Origin: Symbiodinium microadriaticum | Taxonomy: Eukaryota; Sar; Dinophyceae; Suessiales; Symbiodiniaceae | Direction of reading: 5' to 3' | DNA: 64,000 nucleotides | Assembly (NCBI GenBank): GCA_001939145.1 | Contig: LSRX01000050.1 | Location: 667,898-731,897 of the forward strand | Part shown: positions 1 through 11,860 of the stretch, one piece after another | How the letters are laid out: every line of letters starts with the position of its first letter | How positions within the stretch are numbered: the first letter of the stretch is position 1 | The notes under the pieces: generated by a model | What the model saw: the letters and a program-made list of their open reading frames with translations, nothing else | Database searches by the model: none | Told to the model about the DNA's origin: nothing | Made by a program: the position numbers and the translations under genes

Positions 1-112
1 AAAACCCGAAAAGTCGAAAAGCCAAAAAAGTCCGAAAAGTGCAAGAAAATCCGAAAAGTCGAAAACTTTTCGACTTTTTGACTTTTCGACTTTTCGAATT
101 TCGTTTCGGTTC
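1..112. repeat. AT-rich inverted repeat built on GTCGAAAAG
   Basis: The left part repeats AAGTCGAAAA-like units and the right part carries their reverse complement (CTTTTCGACTTTT), so the first ~110 bases can fold into a long imperfect hairpin. Each arm is also tandemly repetitive. It is unrelated to the telomere-like motif and to the hairpin families further along. Confidence 0.6.
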
Positions 113-406
113 TCCGCTTATGGAAACCAACGCCTGCTTGCGTACTTAGCCACCCCCCAACCCCTTTGTGGAACGGCTTGTATTTTGGGGGAGGATACCA
201 TTGGGGTGGGGAGCAGGGGGCAGAGGGGCAACGCACAGAGCAGAACCATACGTGAGATTAACTACTAACTACTTAGACTCAGACCCTGAGAGAATGTAGG
301 TTTAGCCACTGTGCCAGTTGACAACAGAAACTGGCCCAAACAACAATGATACATGTCTGTAATATTTCCATGTTCTTCGAGTGGGCTGAAGCTTTCTTCA
401 CATGAG

Positions 407-3400
407 CCCGCAAATACTTCGAGCTCAACAACTCAATGGCCTTAACGTGCATGGGGGCGCGCAAGCTCGTGGATTGTTTGGATCTCTTGTCTACAGGAAC
501 CCATGAAAACCCCCCCAAAACATCCCAAAACCTTTCTACAGCCCTTTAGAGAAGCGCTTGAAAAGCACCCTAAACCCTTTAAAGGAACTCTTGAATCCAC
601 CAGATCCGAAAATCTGGGGGATAAACCCCATTAAGCAATAAACCCCATTAAACCCCAAACCTCATAACCTAAGCCCACACTAAACCCTAAACCCCACCAC
701 CTAAAAACCCACATTATATAAGCCCTAAACCCCACAACTAAACCCACATGAAACCCTAAACCCCACTAAACTCTAAACCCACATGAGCATTAAACCCTAA
801 ACCGGAGCCCCGAAACCGAACGCATGAAGGATGAGGTCCGAAGAAGATTACTCGGAGCAGCTGGCGCCGCAATTCTTGCAATCTATATTTTTTTGCTAGG
901 AATCTGATAGGGGTTCCTTTAGAGAGCTCTAAGAGGCTACTTTAGGGTTTAGGGGTTTAGGTAGGGGTTTTAGGGTTTAAGGTCGAGTTTTAGGGTTTAA
1001 GGTCGAGGCTTCAGGATGTGTCGCTGCATGGCCTTGAAGAGGACTTTGTTAGAGCGCTGGGTTTCGGGTTTAGGGTGTAGCTTAGGTTGTTTGAACATGG
1101 TGCCCTAAACCCTAAACCCCTAAACGCAATTCAGAAAGCACATCATGCTCACCCCCGACCCCAGGAAACAAGTAGTTCTCTACATTTTAGGGGTCCCTTT
1201 TATGCGGCTTTCTTTTTTGGAAGTGTGGCCGTACTGTGTTGGGGACCTAGAGAGGGACCCTCATTCAGAGAACTACCCAAAAGGAGTCGGCCTATTGGGC
1301 CGTCATTTCCAGCAGATTTTGTTGCTCCACGATGGAATGAGCGGCTTAGAGGGGGCTTAGGGGTTTATAGTTTGGAGAGATAGATCTGACTCCCCCGTTT
1401 TTTGGGATGGCCCAGGGATGATCGAGGAGACCGGAAGAGCTCGTGCCTTGTCTTGACTGGTCTGGGAGCCACCTCCCCCGGCCGATATTTTAGATTTCGG
1501 TGGGAGAGCAGATGCTGCGAAGAGTGGGCGCTTTTTTCGGTGGGAGAGCAGATGCTTCGAAGAGTGGGCGCTTCGATTCAGCTACTTGTTTAAGACACCC
1601 TCCAACCTTAGATCCTGAAAGTTCCCACTACCTGGGACTTCGATCAACAACGGCTCCGCGCACAGCCCTGGAGTCCGGAGCTGTTGCCTTAAGAGCCCTT
1701 ACTGCACGATAGACAGCGCACTTAATTAGCCATAAAGCCCCATGTCTCCGCGAACCCTTTGCTGCCTGAAGCCCTAAACCGTCCGAATAGGTTCCCAGCG
1801 TTTCCATCACATGGTTCGAAGAGCTCACAGCTCAAAGGCCCGAGTAAACCATTAAACGGCCCGAAAAGTCCCAACATACAGCCGCCGAAATCCGAAGCAC
1901 CGGACTATTATTGCGCTGCGAAGCTGATCCCCCCCAGTGCCCAGAGCCCCTCAGCAGAAAGCCGGGGCCTAGCAGCCGTTGAACACCCTTCGTTAGTTTC
2001 GACGGAGGCTCCTATTCTGTGCTTCCCGAGATCTTCCAACATAGCTCAAACGAGGTAAGTACCTTAGAGCAGAAGCCAGGAAGTTGGAGCAATTTAGTCC
2101 TCGTGCCCTTGAGGTAAAAATTAATCATCCAATATAGATCCATGTTCCAACTTTCTGTTGTTCACTGTATGTTTTCCTATAATCCCGAGTATCATTTGAG
2201 GAGTTACGGAATGTGCCTTGATTCGGGATATTACAGTGGCATTTCTAACGATGGTTTAAGAAGCATTCCTTGGTTAGGGCATATTGGAAGAGATGAGTAC
2301 CCTAATCCCTAAACCCCAATTAAACCCTCAAACCCTATAAGCCCTGAGCCCTAAACCCTCGAAGCTAAGAACCCAAATCTAAGCCCTAAACTCCTGAACC
2401 CCTACACCCTATATCCCTATATGCGTTCTAAACCCTAAACTCCTGAACCCCTTATAAACCCTGAATCCCTAAAATTCTAAACCCTCAACTCCTGAACCCC
2501 TTATAAACCCTAAATCCCTACATTCTACACCCTAAACTCCTGAACCCCTTATAAACCCTAAATCCCTACATTCTACACCCTAAACTCCTCAACCCCTTAT
2601 AAACCCTGAATCCCTAAAATTCAAAACCCAAACTCCTGAACCCCTTATAAACCCTAAATCCCTACATTCTAAACCCTAAACTCCTCAACCTCTAAAACCC
2701 CAAATCGCTACATTCTAAACCCAAACTCCTGAACCCCTTATAAACACTAAATCCCTACATTCTAAACCCTTTTCTCCTCAACCTCTTTTCCCCTAAATCG
2801 CTACATTCTAAACCCAAAACTCCTTCAAACCCCGAAGCACCGCTCCGACAGGAGGAAGACTGGGCAGCCGCAAGCTCGAAGTTTCCTAGGCCCGGCAAAA
2901 GCCGCGACAACTCAAGGGCTTGGATTAGGGTTTAGAGTTTGGGGTTTAGGGTTTAGGGTTTGGGGTTTAGGGGTTCAGGGTTCAGGGTTTAGGGGTTGAG
3001 GGTTTACGGGTTTAGGGTTTGGGGTTTAGGGCTTAGGGGTTTAGGGTTCAGGGTTTAGGGACAACTCAAGGGCTTTTGGGATCTGCGGCCCAAGACGAAG
3101 GCTTTTTTTGGGCCTGGGAAATGACTAGGTGTTTTGGGTTTGAGGCTTCTTTGGGGCTTCAGTGGGAGATCGAGGTCTGTTGAGTTGGCTCAGGCTTTTT
3201 CAAGTTAAAGGTTGAGGGTTATTTAGGGCTTTTCGCCCAAGATTAAGGGATTTGGGGTTCTTAGTTGAAGATTACGGGTTGTAGGGCTTCTGGTAAAGAC
3301 TCATATTTTAGAGATTATGTCAAGACTATGGGGTTTCAGGTTTTCGTCAAAGATTAAAGGTTTCAGGGTTTTGAGATGAAATTAAAGGGTTTCAGGCTTT

Positions 3401-5269
3401 TAATTCAGGATTCAGGGGTGTTTTAGGCTTTTTAGTTGACAAGTCTGTGTTTGTTATGTGCGTTTTCTTGTTTTTTGTTTTTGTGTTTGGGGCTTAGGGT
3501 TCCTGTAATGTTCCTTTCAAAGGGGCTTGGCTTTTGGGTGGATCTGCGGGTTTGAAGGGTTGGAGGGCTTTCTGGGTCTAGGGCCTGGGGGTCGACTGTG
3601 TAAGTGCTTGCAGGTCTAGGGGCTTGGAGGGTTTTGGGGCTACAGGGCGTGATTAATGGTTTAGGGCTTTAGGGTTAAAGGAAGTCTGACTACGTCTCTT
3701 TTCTGAGTATTGCTGTGTAAATGCATAATTTACACAGCGTGTTCTACGGGTTGGTGTAGGTGTTGCTGTGTTGTTTTCGTGCAGGCTTTTGCAAGGATTT
3801 CTGGAACACCGGCAGTTTTTATAGACGGTTTTTCAGGTTGCCATCAGCTTTTACCTTGTTTGAAGCATTTGGGTTCTCAAATGTTCATAGGTTTGCCTGG
3901 ACGGTAGTGTAGGGTTGTGTTTCGCGCTTGGAGGGGCTGTCGGGTGCTGCTGTTTTGCGACGTGCGCCATTTGTAGCTGTGTCGGCTTTTAGCCTTACTT
4001 TTAGGTACTTGAACCCTATAATACCCTAAACCCTAAACCCTATTGGTTTTGTTTAGGGCAGCCACATCTCGAGCCCGAAACCTACCTGGACATGCCCTGT
4101 GCCCCTACCCATAGGCTCCCCAGTAGTTCCTTTTTGACATCACCGCCCTTATAGGATCCTTTGTATATACAACAACAGGAACTTTCATGGAGCCTATGGG
4201 TAACGCCCCACACCATAAAACCTAACCCCGACATTGGCGAAGCCGGGAAGCGCTGAAACCTGAAACCCTAAGCCCCAAATGCCTCCTAAACCCTAAAGCC
4301 TAAACCCCAAACCGGAGGGAAAAATAATCCTAAGCCATAAACCCCCCCAAAAAGACCCTAGACCCTGACGATGGCCCGATGAAGGTGCCCTTGCGGCTGT
4401 GAAGAAGGCGAGTAAGGACATGAAGCCGGCCAAGGTCAGTCCTTGCGAGGGGTTTAGGGTTTAAGGGTTAAGGAGTTTGGGTGTTTAGGGTTTGGGCGTT
4501 TAGGGTTGAGAGGTTTGGGGTTTAGCGGGGCATGACTTTACAGACGGGTACTGCTATCTGGCGGGACTCTAATCAGGGTGCTTGGGTGTCATGAGTGTTC
4601 TCATCATGTAGGATCCTACAGACGGCTCTCATAGATGACGCTTTTTCGGTTTGTACCAGGCAGTTTCTACGGCCCGGTGAAGGTTCGCAAGCGGGTTGAC
4701 AATCCTCGAACTAAACCCTAAAGCTTCTGGGTCTTCCAGCTTGAGACCGTTAATTCGATTCGCAGAACTTCCGAAGTTGTCTAAACGTGTGGACCCCTGC
4801 GGCCCCATGTCAAGGGCCTGGACTTGAGGTTTAGGGATTAGGGTTTAGGATTAGGGTTTAGGGTTTAGGGGCTGCTTGGGAGAGGCCTGACTGGTACTTA
4901 GCCCTCAGTTGTTCAAGGCCGGATACCTTTTCTCCTGCGGGCCGTAAGATTGTGGTTGCAGGGCTCTACATGGGTCAGATACAGGGTTCTACAAGGGTCA
5001 CGTGTGTGTGTGTGTGTGCTGTTTTTTTAGTAACCCAAACCTGTGATGTGGCAGTTCCAGCAAAACGTCATAGAGCCCAGCCAGTACGACACTTCTCGCA
5101 AAGGTTCATCAAGATTCATCAGGAGTTGACTTTGCAGAACCCACCCCCGAGTTGATTCGGATGCTGGGTGACCCGAGAGTGGTGTGGTTCTATTCGGCAG
5201 GAGTATGACAGGAAGAACGATGAAGCTTGGTGGCATATGATCAAAGATGCTTGCTGCACCATGGATTGA
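407..5269 (+). CDS. Gene A: multi-exon host gene, product not recognised
   Basis: Hand-built chain of eleven exons: 407-488 (weak), 1997-2054, 2852-2929, 3785-3827, 4385-4434, 4544-4577, 4660-4682, 4740-4775, 5055-5103, 5138-5178 and 5201-5269 (stop TGA 5267-5269), about 187 codons. Reading phases agree at every junction. Donors include GTAAGT at 2055, GTTTAG at 2930 and GTCAGT at 4435. Acidic and basic patches such as EEDWAAASSKFPRPGK and AVKKASKDMKPAK look like real protein. The stretch ISGTPAVFIDG resembles a thioredoxin-fold cis-proline loop, which is weak. The last two introns would be only 34 and 22 bases, so the 3' end may be wrong or pseudogenic. The first intron holds a family H hairpin and CCCTAAA arrays. 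The 5' end is not found. Confidence 0.4.
1172..1278. repeat. Family F hairpin element, copy 1
   Basis: Begins GTAGTTCTCT and ends AGAGAACTAC, with a degenerate middle (GGGTCCC/GGGACC). It belongs to the same family as copies at 8946, 21872 and 40182, where the GT end coincides with the apparent donor of a preceding exon or lies in an intron. Confidence 0.65.
1496..1575 (+). repeat. 40-bp tandem duplication
   Basis: A 40-base unit starting TTCGGTGGGAGAGCAGATGC is present twice in direct succession with only a few differences. It may be a local duplication in a coding or intronic stretch; the surrounding frames do not decide this. Confidence 0.8.
2073..2164. repeat. Family H hairpin element, copy 1
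   Basis: Terminal inverted repeats CAGGAAGTTGGAGCA and the reverse complement of CCATGTTCCAACTTTCTG. A second copy lies at 62726-62828. This copy sits just inside the first intron of gene A, 20 bases after the GTAAGT donor. Confidence 0.7.
2281..2848 (+). repeat. Degenerate CCCTAAA-type array
   Basis: About 570 bases dominated by CCCTAAAC-like heptamers mixed with a longer period (CCTGAACCCCTTATAAACCCTAAATC) repeated several times. It forms the 3' half of the first gene A intron and directly precedes the exon at 2852. After that exon the motif switches to TTTAGGG (2930-3060). Confidence 0.8.
2930..3060 (+). repeat. TTTAGGG-type array opening an intron
   Basis: Tandem GTTTAGGG/GGTTTGGGG units directly after the exon ending at 2929. 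The first GTTTAG is the proposed donor. The remaining 3061-3784 is G/T-rich decayed telomere-like sequence with no further exon seen. Confidence 0.7.
3712..3738. repeat. Short perfect hairpin
   Basis: GCTGTGTAAAT and its reverse complement separated by about four bases. Intronic by the gene A model; no known regulatory role. Confidence 0.6.
4105..4202. repeat. Family C hairpin element, copy 1
   Basis: Arms ACCCATAGGCTCC and GGAGCCTATGGGT flank a core that begins with an AGTAGTTCC-type sequence. Other copies are at 29257, 36614 and 56632. It lies in the gene A intron between 3827 and 4385. Confidence 0.7.
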
Positions 5270-7430
5270 GCATAAAGCGTTCAGGGCTGAACCGCTTGTT
5301 GTTTCTTGGAAAGGCTAGGTCACGGGTAGCCATTTGCAACCATGGCACTCTCACTTCTGAAGTTGCCGCATAGCAGCCACGGAGGGTGGTGGTCGCCGGG
5401 GTAACTTCCGTTGGGGAGTAGTAATGCACCGACGTGTGCGTGATGAGGACATATCATGCCCTGATCCAGAACATCGCCCCAGCCACTTCGTGTTGAAACG
5501 TGATGATGTTCTCAGATCGGAAAGCAAGGCTATTCTAAGCATTGTTTCACTCCCGAGCCCGAGACGAGCAATAGCGGTGCTCAGATGCCAGTCCGACGAC
5601 GGTCGTTTCAATCCGCAATTCACTTGTTGTCTCGCAATCATGTAACATTGTTGGTTCCAGCATGTCTTCCGGTCTGAAGAGGCATCAACAGTACATGCCA
5701 ACTTCAATTTCAGGTCTATAGCCCTAGATGGTGTAGCACTAATGTCATCCTGCTGCTTGTAGTACGGCACGACGACTAGCACTACTGCTGTTGCCACTTC
5801 TCTTTTGCTCCCCACTACTGCTGCAACTTCTACTTCTTCTTGTGCTTCCTTTGCTGCTACTGCTGTTCATGACCGTCGCCAAAATCACCACAATCACACC
5901 CACCAGCAGCAGCACCACAACCAGCACCACGACCAAGACCATCTCTGGTTGACCAGACACATAACACGCACCTTTCCATTTGCATGGTCTTCGTGGCAGC
6001 AGCGACTGCAGGAAGGTCGAAAGTAGTGGCAATGGCAATGCCAGTCGTAGGCTTCAACACAGTCCCAAAGGGTCCTAAGTTGAGTCCTAAGTACCTAAAT
6101 GAGGGATACGTGCCCAAACCATAACACTACCATATAGGTGCTTAGGACGCTTTGGGAGTACTACCGTCTGTCTTTGCCTGCATTACTTCTCTTCCTCAGG
6201 CGTCTCGTGATCGCAGTCGTATTGGAGCGCTTTGGAGTTTGTTGCTGTGCTGTGTGCCGTGTAGTGCGACTGACGTTCAGTCACGCGCAGCCAATATAGC
6301 CATTAGCCACGGCGTGCTTCCAAGAAAGAAGTCGGCTTGCAAAGAAAAGTCGTTGTGCGGTCGATAGGCACGGAAGCCAATCTGGCATCCCAAGATGAAG
6401 GACGCATGTGACTGCTTTGCCTGACTAAAGAACATAGGCAAGGGAAGCCATGTTCCCTGGCTGTCGGAAGCAAGCAAACCCGGCCTGTAGCCCAAAATGC
6501 CGCCTGCACGTGGTTTACGTACACCCTAAACCCTAAACCCCAAAATACCTGTGCGACCTAGTCAGCTGGGCGGGTGGGAAAAAATACCTGTTCAATTTCC
6601 CATGAAGAGGTAGCTATTGAGGGCTGCAGGGCGCAAGGCTAAGCAAGAGCTTTAATTTCATACTTTCATTTATTTGGCAGTGAGGTCGCTTTTGGATTTG
6701 GTTGTTGGGAATGGCCTGCAGGGACTGATAGGGGGGAAAGGGTAACTTGCGCAGAGAAGTTCAGGAACTGTCGTCTTTCTTGGTCTTAGTAAAGACCCCC
6801 CCCCCCACTCAGCCCTGGTGAGATGGTTTCTGATTTCGTTCCGGTGTTTGAGTCTGGATTTCCACGGGCTCGCAGATGCAGTTTATGAGATAAGTAGTTC
6901 TGAGTCACTGCGCTGGGGGCTGCTCGGAAGAGTTCCGCAAAGTCCATCATATTTTACGCCCGTGACACAGGCGAGCTGGTGCGAAGGCTGTTGACTGTAA
7001 GCGGAGAGGTCATCTCTTTCGCGTTTGTTGTGAGGGGCCAGAAAAGAGGCTGGGGAACACAAGGTTGACATCAACGGCTGGGAAAGTCACACGAAAGCAC
7101 TGTGATTATAATACAGTAGCGCCACTGCACACCAGCACCTCTCTCCCCGCAGCAGTTGCGATGGGGTCCCTGATCTCAAGAAACCGTCAGTTTCTTCAAG
7201 AACCCCTCATAAACACAAAGCACCGTTAGCAGAGCTTTGTGTTTTAATTTTACGAAGCAGAGCGTGGAAGCCCCAGGGCGCGAAATCGAGATCTTTGGTG
7301 TGCAGCTCGACGCACAGGGGTCAAGACAAGTTTAGGTCCCCGATCGATTTGTATAGGATAGGGGTGTATGTGTGTAATCAAGAGCCTTTTCGTGAAGGTT
7401 GCTTTGTGGCATTGAGGGGTATAATTCCTG
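5270..7430 (+). other. Sparse region without a convincing gene
   Basis: Several open frames of 60-150 codons overlap on both strands (for example 5351-5815 on - and 5424-5645 on +), but none shows a recognisable domain or exon chain. 5750-5950 is rich in CTG/CAC-type triplets. One open frame on + (about 6905-7062, containing SIIFYARDTGELVRRLLTVS) is protein-like but has no supported splice sites. Confidence 0.4.
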
Positions 7431-7435
7431 GATAT

Positions 7436-7530
7436 TATTCGGGAGACCCCTTGAAGGGGACCTTCTTAACCCTACTTCTGGCTCTCTTGACCTCATTGAG
7501 AGGGCCTATATCCCCAAAAGGTCCCCCTAA
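7436..7530. repeat. Family E hairpin element, copy 1
   Basis: Contains GGGAGACCCCTT...GGACC and later TCTCTTGACCTCATTGAGAGGG, followed by CCCCAAAAGGTCCCC. A closely matching copy is at 12598-12692. Imperfect arms suggest a decayed element. Confidence 0.6.
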
Positions 7531-8027
7531 TCCTAACTGCCAATAACCGAATCAGCAGCCGACTTTAGAGGCTTGGGCGTTTGTCGAACTTGGTTCCCTG
7601 TGTGCCTAGTCCGGAATGGAGAAGTCTGAACTCCGTGGTGGCTTTATCTGAAGTTTAGGGTGTAGAGTTTATGGCGTAGAGGGCTTAGGGCTTTTGAAAA
7701 CCCTAAAGCCCAAAAGCACCGGTAGGAGGGAACATAAAACCGGCGGGTTTTTTGGGGATATAGAGCCACTCCTCTTGTAGAGTCCCAGCCATGGAGCCGC
7801 CTATACCGGATCGAGACCTATACCCTGTAAGGGAGGCATAGGCTAAGATTTTCTCAGGGTTCCTGATCAGGACTGTAGCATAGTACGCCAAACCAATTAC
7901 CGATTCCTCTAGTCTAAAGCCTCTACGTTCTCCGTTTTGCCGATTTGAAACTGAGCACTGGAGCACAACGTTTTTGACCTCGGCGTCGGCGTCTGGACTT
8001 CAAAATATCGTAGAGGTCTTGTGGCAG

Positions 8028-8078
8028 GGGTATGGCGGCAGCGGGTATGGAGCCAAAAGAGGTCGGAACAAACAATAA
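8028..8078 (+). CDS. Candidate terminal exon, Gly/Tyr/basic tail
   Basis: After the acceptor GTGGCAG, the frame reads GYGGSGYGAKRGRNKQ followed by TAA at 8076-8078. The Gly-Tyr and Arg/Lys composition is typical of disordered RNA-binding tails, but another frame (MAAAGMEPKEVG) is also open. No upstream exon was chained to it. Confidence 0.3.
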   Translation, partial: GYGGSGYGAKRGRNKQ

Positions 8079-8142
8079 AACACAAGGCGTCTGACACCTC
8101 CGAAAACCCTAAATCCCTCAACACTCTAAATCCCTCATAGAA

Positions 8143-8221
8143 CCCTAACCTCCCAGGTACCTACTATATAGGGTACTAGAGCCCCTAGGGCCCTATATAG
8201 TAGGTACCTGGGAGGTTAGGG
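8143..8221. repeat. Family A palindromic element, copy 1 (forward)
   Basis: CCCTAACCTCCCAGGTACC opens it and GGTACCTGGGAGGTTAGGG closes it, with ACTATATAGGG/CCCTATATAGT inside. Copies 1 and 2 stand 77 bases apart in opposite orientation, bracketing a short open stretch (8222-8297, VAIQSASSSSTRLLV) that could be an exon. Confidence 0.85.
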
Positions 8222-8297
8222 ATAGAACCCTTAAGAGCAGGTGGCCATCCAGAGTGCCAGCTCCTCGTCCACTCGGCTTCTTGTCTAGTGGATCTGA

Positions 8298-8376
8298 CCC
8301 TAACCTCCCAGGTACCTACTATATAGGGCCCTAGAGGCTCTAGTAGCATATATAGTAGGTACCTGGGAGGTTAGGG
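8298..8376. repeat. Family A palindromic element, copy 2 (reverse)
   Basis: Same arms as copy 1, but the central loop (GGGCCCTAGAGGCTC...) is in the reverse orientation, which shows independent insertion events. Confidence 0.85.
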
Positions 8377-8465
8377 TCTGATTGAAAGTTGGATCCGAGA
8401 GGTTCAGGGTTTAGCAGTTTTGGGGTTCAGGGTGAAATTGTATAGGTAATGATTAAGAACATTGG

Positions 8466-8553
8466 AATAGGGGAATTGGGTTTTGGGGCCCATTATACTA
8501 TAATTAGAATAAGGAGCCCCCCCAAAACCCTATTCTAATTATTTAGGCCCCTA
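8466..8553. repeat. Family G hairpin element, copy 1
   Basis: GGTTTTGGGGCCCATTATAC...ATTAGAATAAGG and its inverted partner CCCTATTCTAATTATTTAGGCCCC. The right end, CTAATTATTTAG, has the form of a branch site plus a 3' splice acceptor. Confidence 0.7.
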
Positions 8554-8599
8554 CAGTATGCTGTGGGCACTGAAAGGGTTCCGTCCTGAAACCCCGAAG

Positions 8600-8664
8600 A
8601 CTTCGAGCTTATTCGAGCGCAGCGATTTGATGTTTCGTTGCTTTCGTTAATTGCCGGGCCCAAG
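8600..8664 (+). CDS. Candidate internal exon
   Basis: Between the acceptor CCCCGAAG and the donor GTGGCC, only one frame is open; it contains FELIRAQRFDVSLLSLIAGP. The exon would begin with two bases of a split codon and end in phase 0. It is not phase-compatible with gene B (8883), so it may belong to an upstream gene. Confidence 0.3.
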
Positions 8665-8882
8665 GTGGCCAGGATTTGACAACAGCCGAACTGTCCCTGA
8701 ATAGCAGTGCCTTGTGCTTGGCAGGGGGTGGGTCGATAACCTTAACTTAAGCCTATTTATTGGGCATAGTAGTTCCTACCATAGTTAAGATGTCCAACTT
8801 TTGTGTGTGCCGGGCACTCAGCCCCTCAACCCAAACTGCCGACCACAAAACCGAACCGTAAAATTCAGGAGGTTTCCTACAG

Positions 8883-9659
8883 GATGGAGTAGGTGCTGCA
8901 CCGAAATGCTTCGAATAGGTGGTAATTATGGCGACCATTGCATGGGTAGTTCTCTAATTAGCGTCCCTGTGTAAGCCCCCAAGAAAGTACGGCACCCTTC
9001 TAAAAAGGATCCTAAAATGGACCCTAGTTTAGATAACTGCCCGTATCATTAACCTCGAACCGCTCAACCCTGAACCCTAAGGGCCCATATTGGCCTTCCC
9101 TAGATAGGTACTTTGGCGCAAAAGTACATACGATTTGGGTGTGAGCCTTTAGGGTTAAAGGAACACAATTCTTAAGAATAAGCCCCTCTCAACACTAAGC
9201 CCTAAACCTTATAAATCCTTAGGGTTAAAGGAACACAATGCTTAAGATGAAGGCCCTTGTATTCCTAACCCTGCTAGGTTTCAGCGCAAGCCCTAAACAC
9301 TAATGGAAAAAAGCAACTTGAAACCTTTCCGCCTTAAGATTCCTAAGGGGTTTAGAGTTTAAAGGGGCCCTACAGGCCCTGAACCCTAAACCCGAGAAAA
9401 GCAACTGTTAAACCCTGAACTCCAACATAAAATTCAAAATAAACCCTGAACTCCAACATAAAGTTCAAAACCCTAAACATCTCGCCCAGCCTCACAAGCC
9501 ATGTACTCGGATTTTGGGCTGACCGAGGGAATCTCGGGGCCCAGTTTCTTAAAGGTTTAGGAGCTCCAGGCTGTTCGTTGGCTTCCGCTAATAACGGCTC
9601 TATACGGGTTCTTTCAGTGTCTTGGGGATAGGATTGAGTGGTTTAAAGAAATGTGCTGA
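8883..9659 (+). CDS. Gene B 3' part: three exons, product not recognised
   Basis: Exons 8883-8945, 9499-9554 and 9618-9659 (stop TGA 9657-9659) join in phase. The first contains RCCTEMLRIGGNYGDHCM, the second MYSDFGLTEGISGPSFLK and the third CLGDRIEWFKEMC before the stop. The first donor is the GTAGTT end of a family F hairpin (8946); the second donor is GTTTAG of a telomere-like unit (9555); the last acceptor, TTCTTTCAG, is strong. The second intron is 63 bases. The gene continues upstream, but the preceding exon was not found. The motif content does not suggest a family. Confidence 0.42.
8946..9044. repeat. Family F hairpin element, copy 2
   Basis: GTAGTTCTCTAATTAG...CTAGTTTAGATAACTGCCC. 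It starts exactly at the proposed 5' splice site after the exon 8883-8945, inside the first gene B intron. Confidence 0.65.
9149..9276. repeat. Hairpin with duplicated arm (AGGGTTAAAGGAACACAA)
   Basis: AGGGTTAAAGGAACACAA occurs at about 9149 and again at about 9221. The second copy pairs with TTGTATTCCTAACCCT about 30 bases downstream. Intronic within gene B. Confidence 0.5.
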
Positions 9660-10179
9660 GACCCCCTGCATAGTTTCAGAACGTACTGCAAGTGGGTCAT
9701 CTTCTGCCGAAGGGTTTTGGCTCTGTGCTTCGACTTATAGACTTGTAAAGTTTACAGCGCACTCAAAACCCGGAGCGTGTAATTTTTGCGGATTTGCGGT
9801 TTATTGCGGATGTTTGGTGCAGGGATTTTATGACAACATGTTCCAGGTTTTTGGCGATGACACAGCCCTATGGCTAAAACCCCAAGCCTTTCAAACCATA
9901 TAAGTTCAATCCCCAAAGCACTTAAAATGTACATGTTTTGAACCCTGAGCCAATATATACCAAAAACATAGTCCTAAATGCTACATTGTAGAGCATTTGG
10001 TTTTGGAGCCGCCCCCGTCCTCTGGCCCAGGACTCCTCCATTTCGGGACACTTCTGCTGTGGTAGCCTCGCTGGCAGACCTTGAGCTGTAAATTCCTAGA
10101 CCTCAAACACAACATACGTACGTTGCTACATACACACGTCTGTGCTCAGATTGGAATATGAAAACTGACACATATGCCT

Positions 10180-11860
10180 GGATACGTGCTTACATGTATA
10201 TGTATTACATGTATATGTATGCATATCTATCTATCTATCTATCTAAATAAATAAACATAAATAAATAAATAATATATATATATATATATTTATTTATTTA
10301 TATATTCCCGCATAATTAAGCATGTACATATGTATGCATGCATGTATGCATGTATGCCTAGTTCGATACACATAATTTATTTTTTGCTTTTTTTAAAGTG
10401 TGCTTACAAATATATATATATATGTATGTATATATATATATACATACATACATATGTATATGTACATGTAGACGGTGCATACCCGTCTGTGAAACGACAT
10501 GTGATGTGGATAGCGGGATAACCAGTTCCTATCAATATGTTACACACACCTACATGCGCGCACTTCGTACATGCACTCACATGCGTACATGTACCCTTGC
10601 ACACATTCATGGATGCGATACCTACATCTGTACATGTGCAAGCTTCCATGCATATAGATTTTTTCACAGATACGTACGCAGATACCCGACATTACGCACA
10701 TACCCGACATACACGTATTAATATATGCATGCATGCCGCGCATGTACCCTCGCACACACATACGCGAGTACAAACCGACACACATTTACATAAATACACA
10801 CTTGTATACATTAGTACATACGGCTCATACAGACACATACATACATACATACATACATACATACATACATACATACGTGCATGCATACATACATACATAC
10901 ATACATACATACATACATACAACACACACACACATAGGTAATCTCAGGTACATGGCCTGTATGTATGCGTGTATGCATGCATGCATGCAGCACCACATAC
11001 ACACACACACACATACATATCCACATGCAGAAGCAGACATACACTTACACGTACGCATGTGCGCACACACACGCGCATACAAACGTGCACACACACACAC
11101 ACGTACACACACACACACACAAATTCAATTTACATGTATACATACCCAATGCATGATCAATTCATGCGTGCAGCCATGCATGCTTGCAGGCGATGTACGT
11201 GCCAACATACATACATACATACATACATACATACTACATACGCACATGCATGCATACCTGAATACCCAAATAGATCCATATAGAGGTAATGCGTACATGC
11301 ATGCATGCATGCATGCATGCATGCATGCATGCATGCATACTTTTATGAAGTTGATAATATGCACGTAGGGCCTATGTCCAGACTCACACGCATACACACA
11401 TGCATGCATGCATACTTAACTTATCTACTTGCTCGCTTACTGGGTTAGTTACTTACTTACTTGCCTGCTTGCTTAGATACCAACATACATGCATACATGC
11501 ATACATGCATCCGCACATACAGACTGACATACATACATGCATATGAAAGCCTTCGTTGCATACTTACATACTTACATGCAAAGATGCTTACATACATTGC
11601 TTCGTTCGTTCATACACATACTTCCATGCCAAGGCATACAAAATGCAAGGGTTCCTGCCTATGCATGCAGACATAGCTGCACGTGTGCACATACCTATGC
11701 CTATGCCTTTAAGCAGTGGAACAGTTACACATGTACAGAAATGTGCATGGACATTCACACATATTCGCACACAAGCATACCTTCACACACTCTTACATGC
11801 ATACACATGTGTGTGTACCCGCGCGCATGTTTGTATACCCGTGTGTCATGAAACTGCGTA
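10180..11860. repeat. Large compound microsatellite block
   Basis: About 1.7 kb of ACAT, ATCT, AAAT, AT, CATG and CA runs, interrupted by short unique pieces. All long open frames here are repeat translations (Tyr/Met/His/Thr strings) and are not genes. It separates gene B from the next gene-bearing region. Confidence 0.9.

Noticed and set aside
5351-5815. 154-codon - strand frame
   Set aside because: No domain, overlaps a + frame and a triplet-rich tract, and has no exon signals.
10330-11400. Many overlapping open frames of 60-211 codons on both strands
   Set aside because: They translate ACAT/CATG/CA microsatellites into His/Tyr/Thr/Met/Cys strings.
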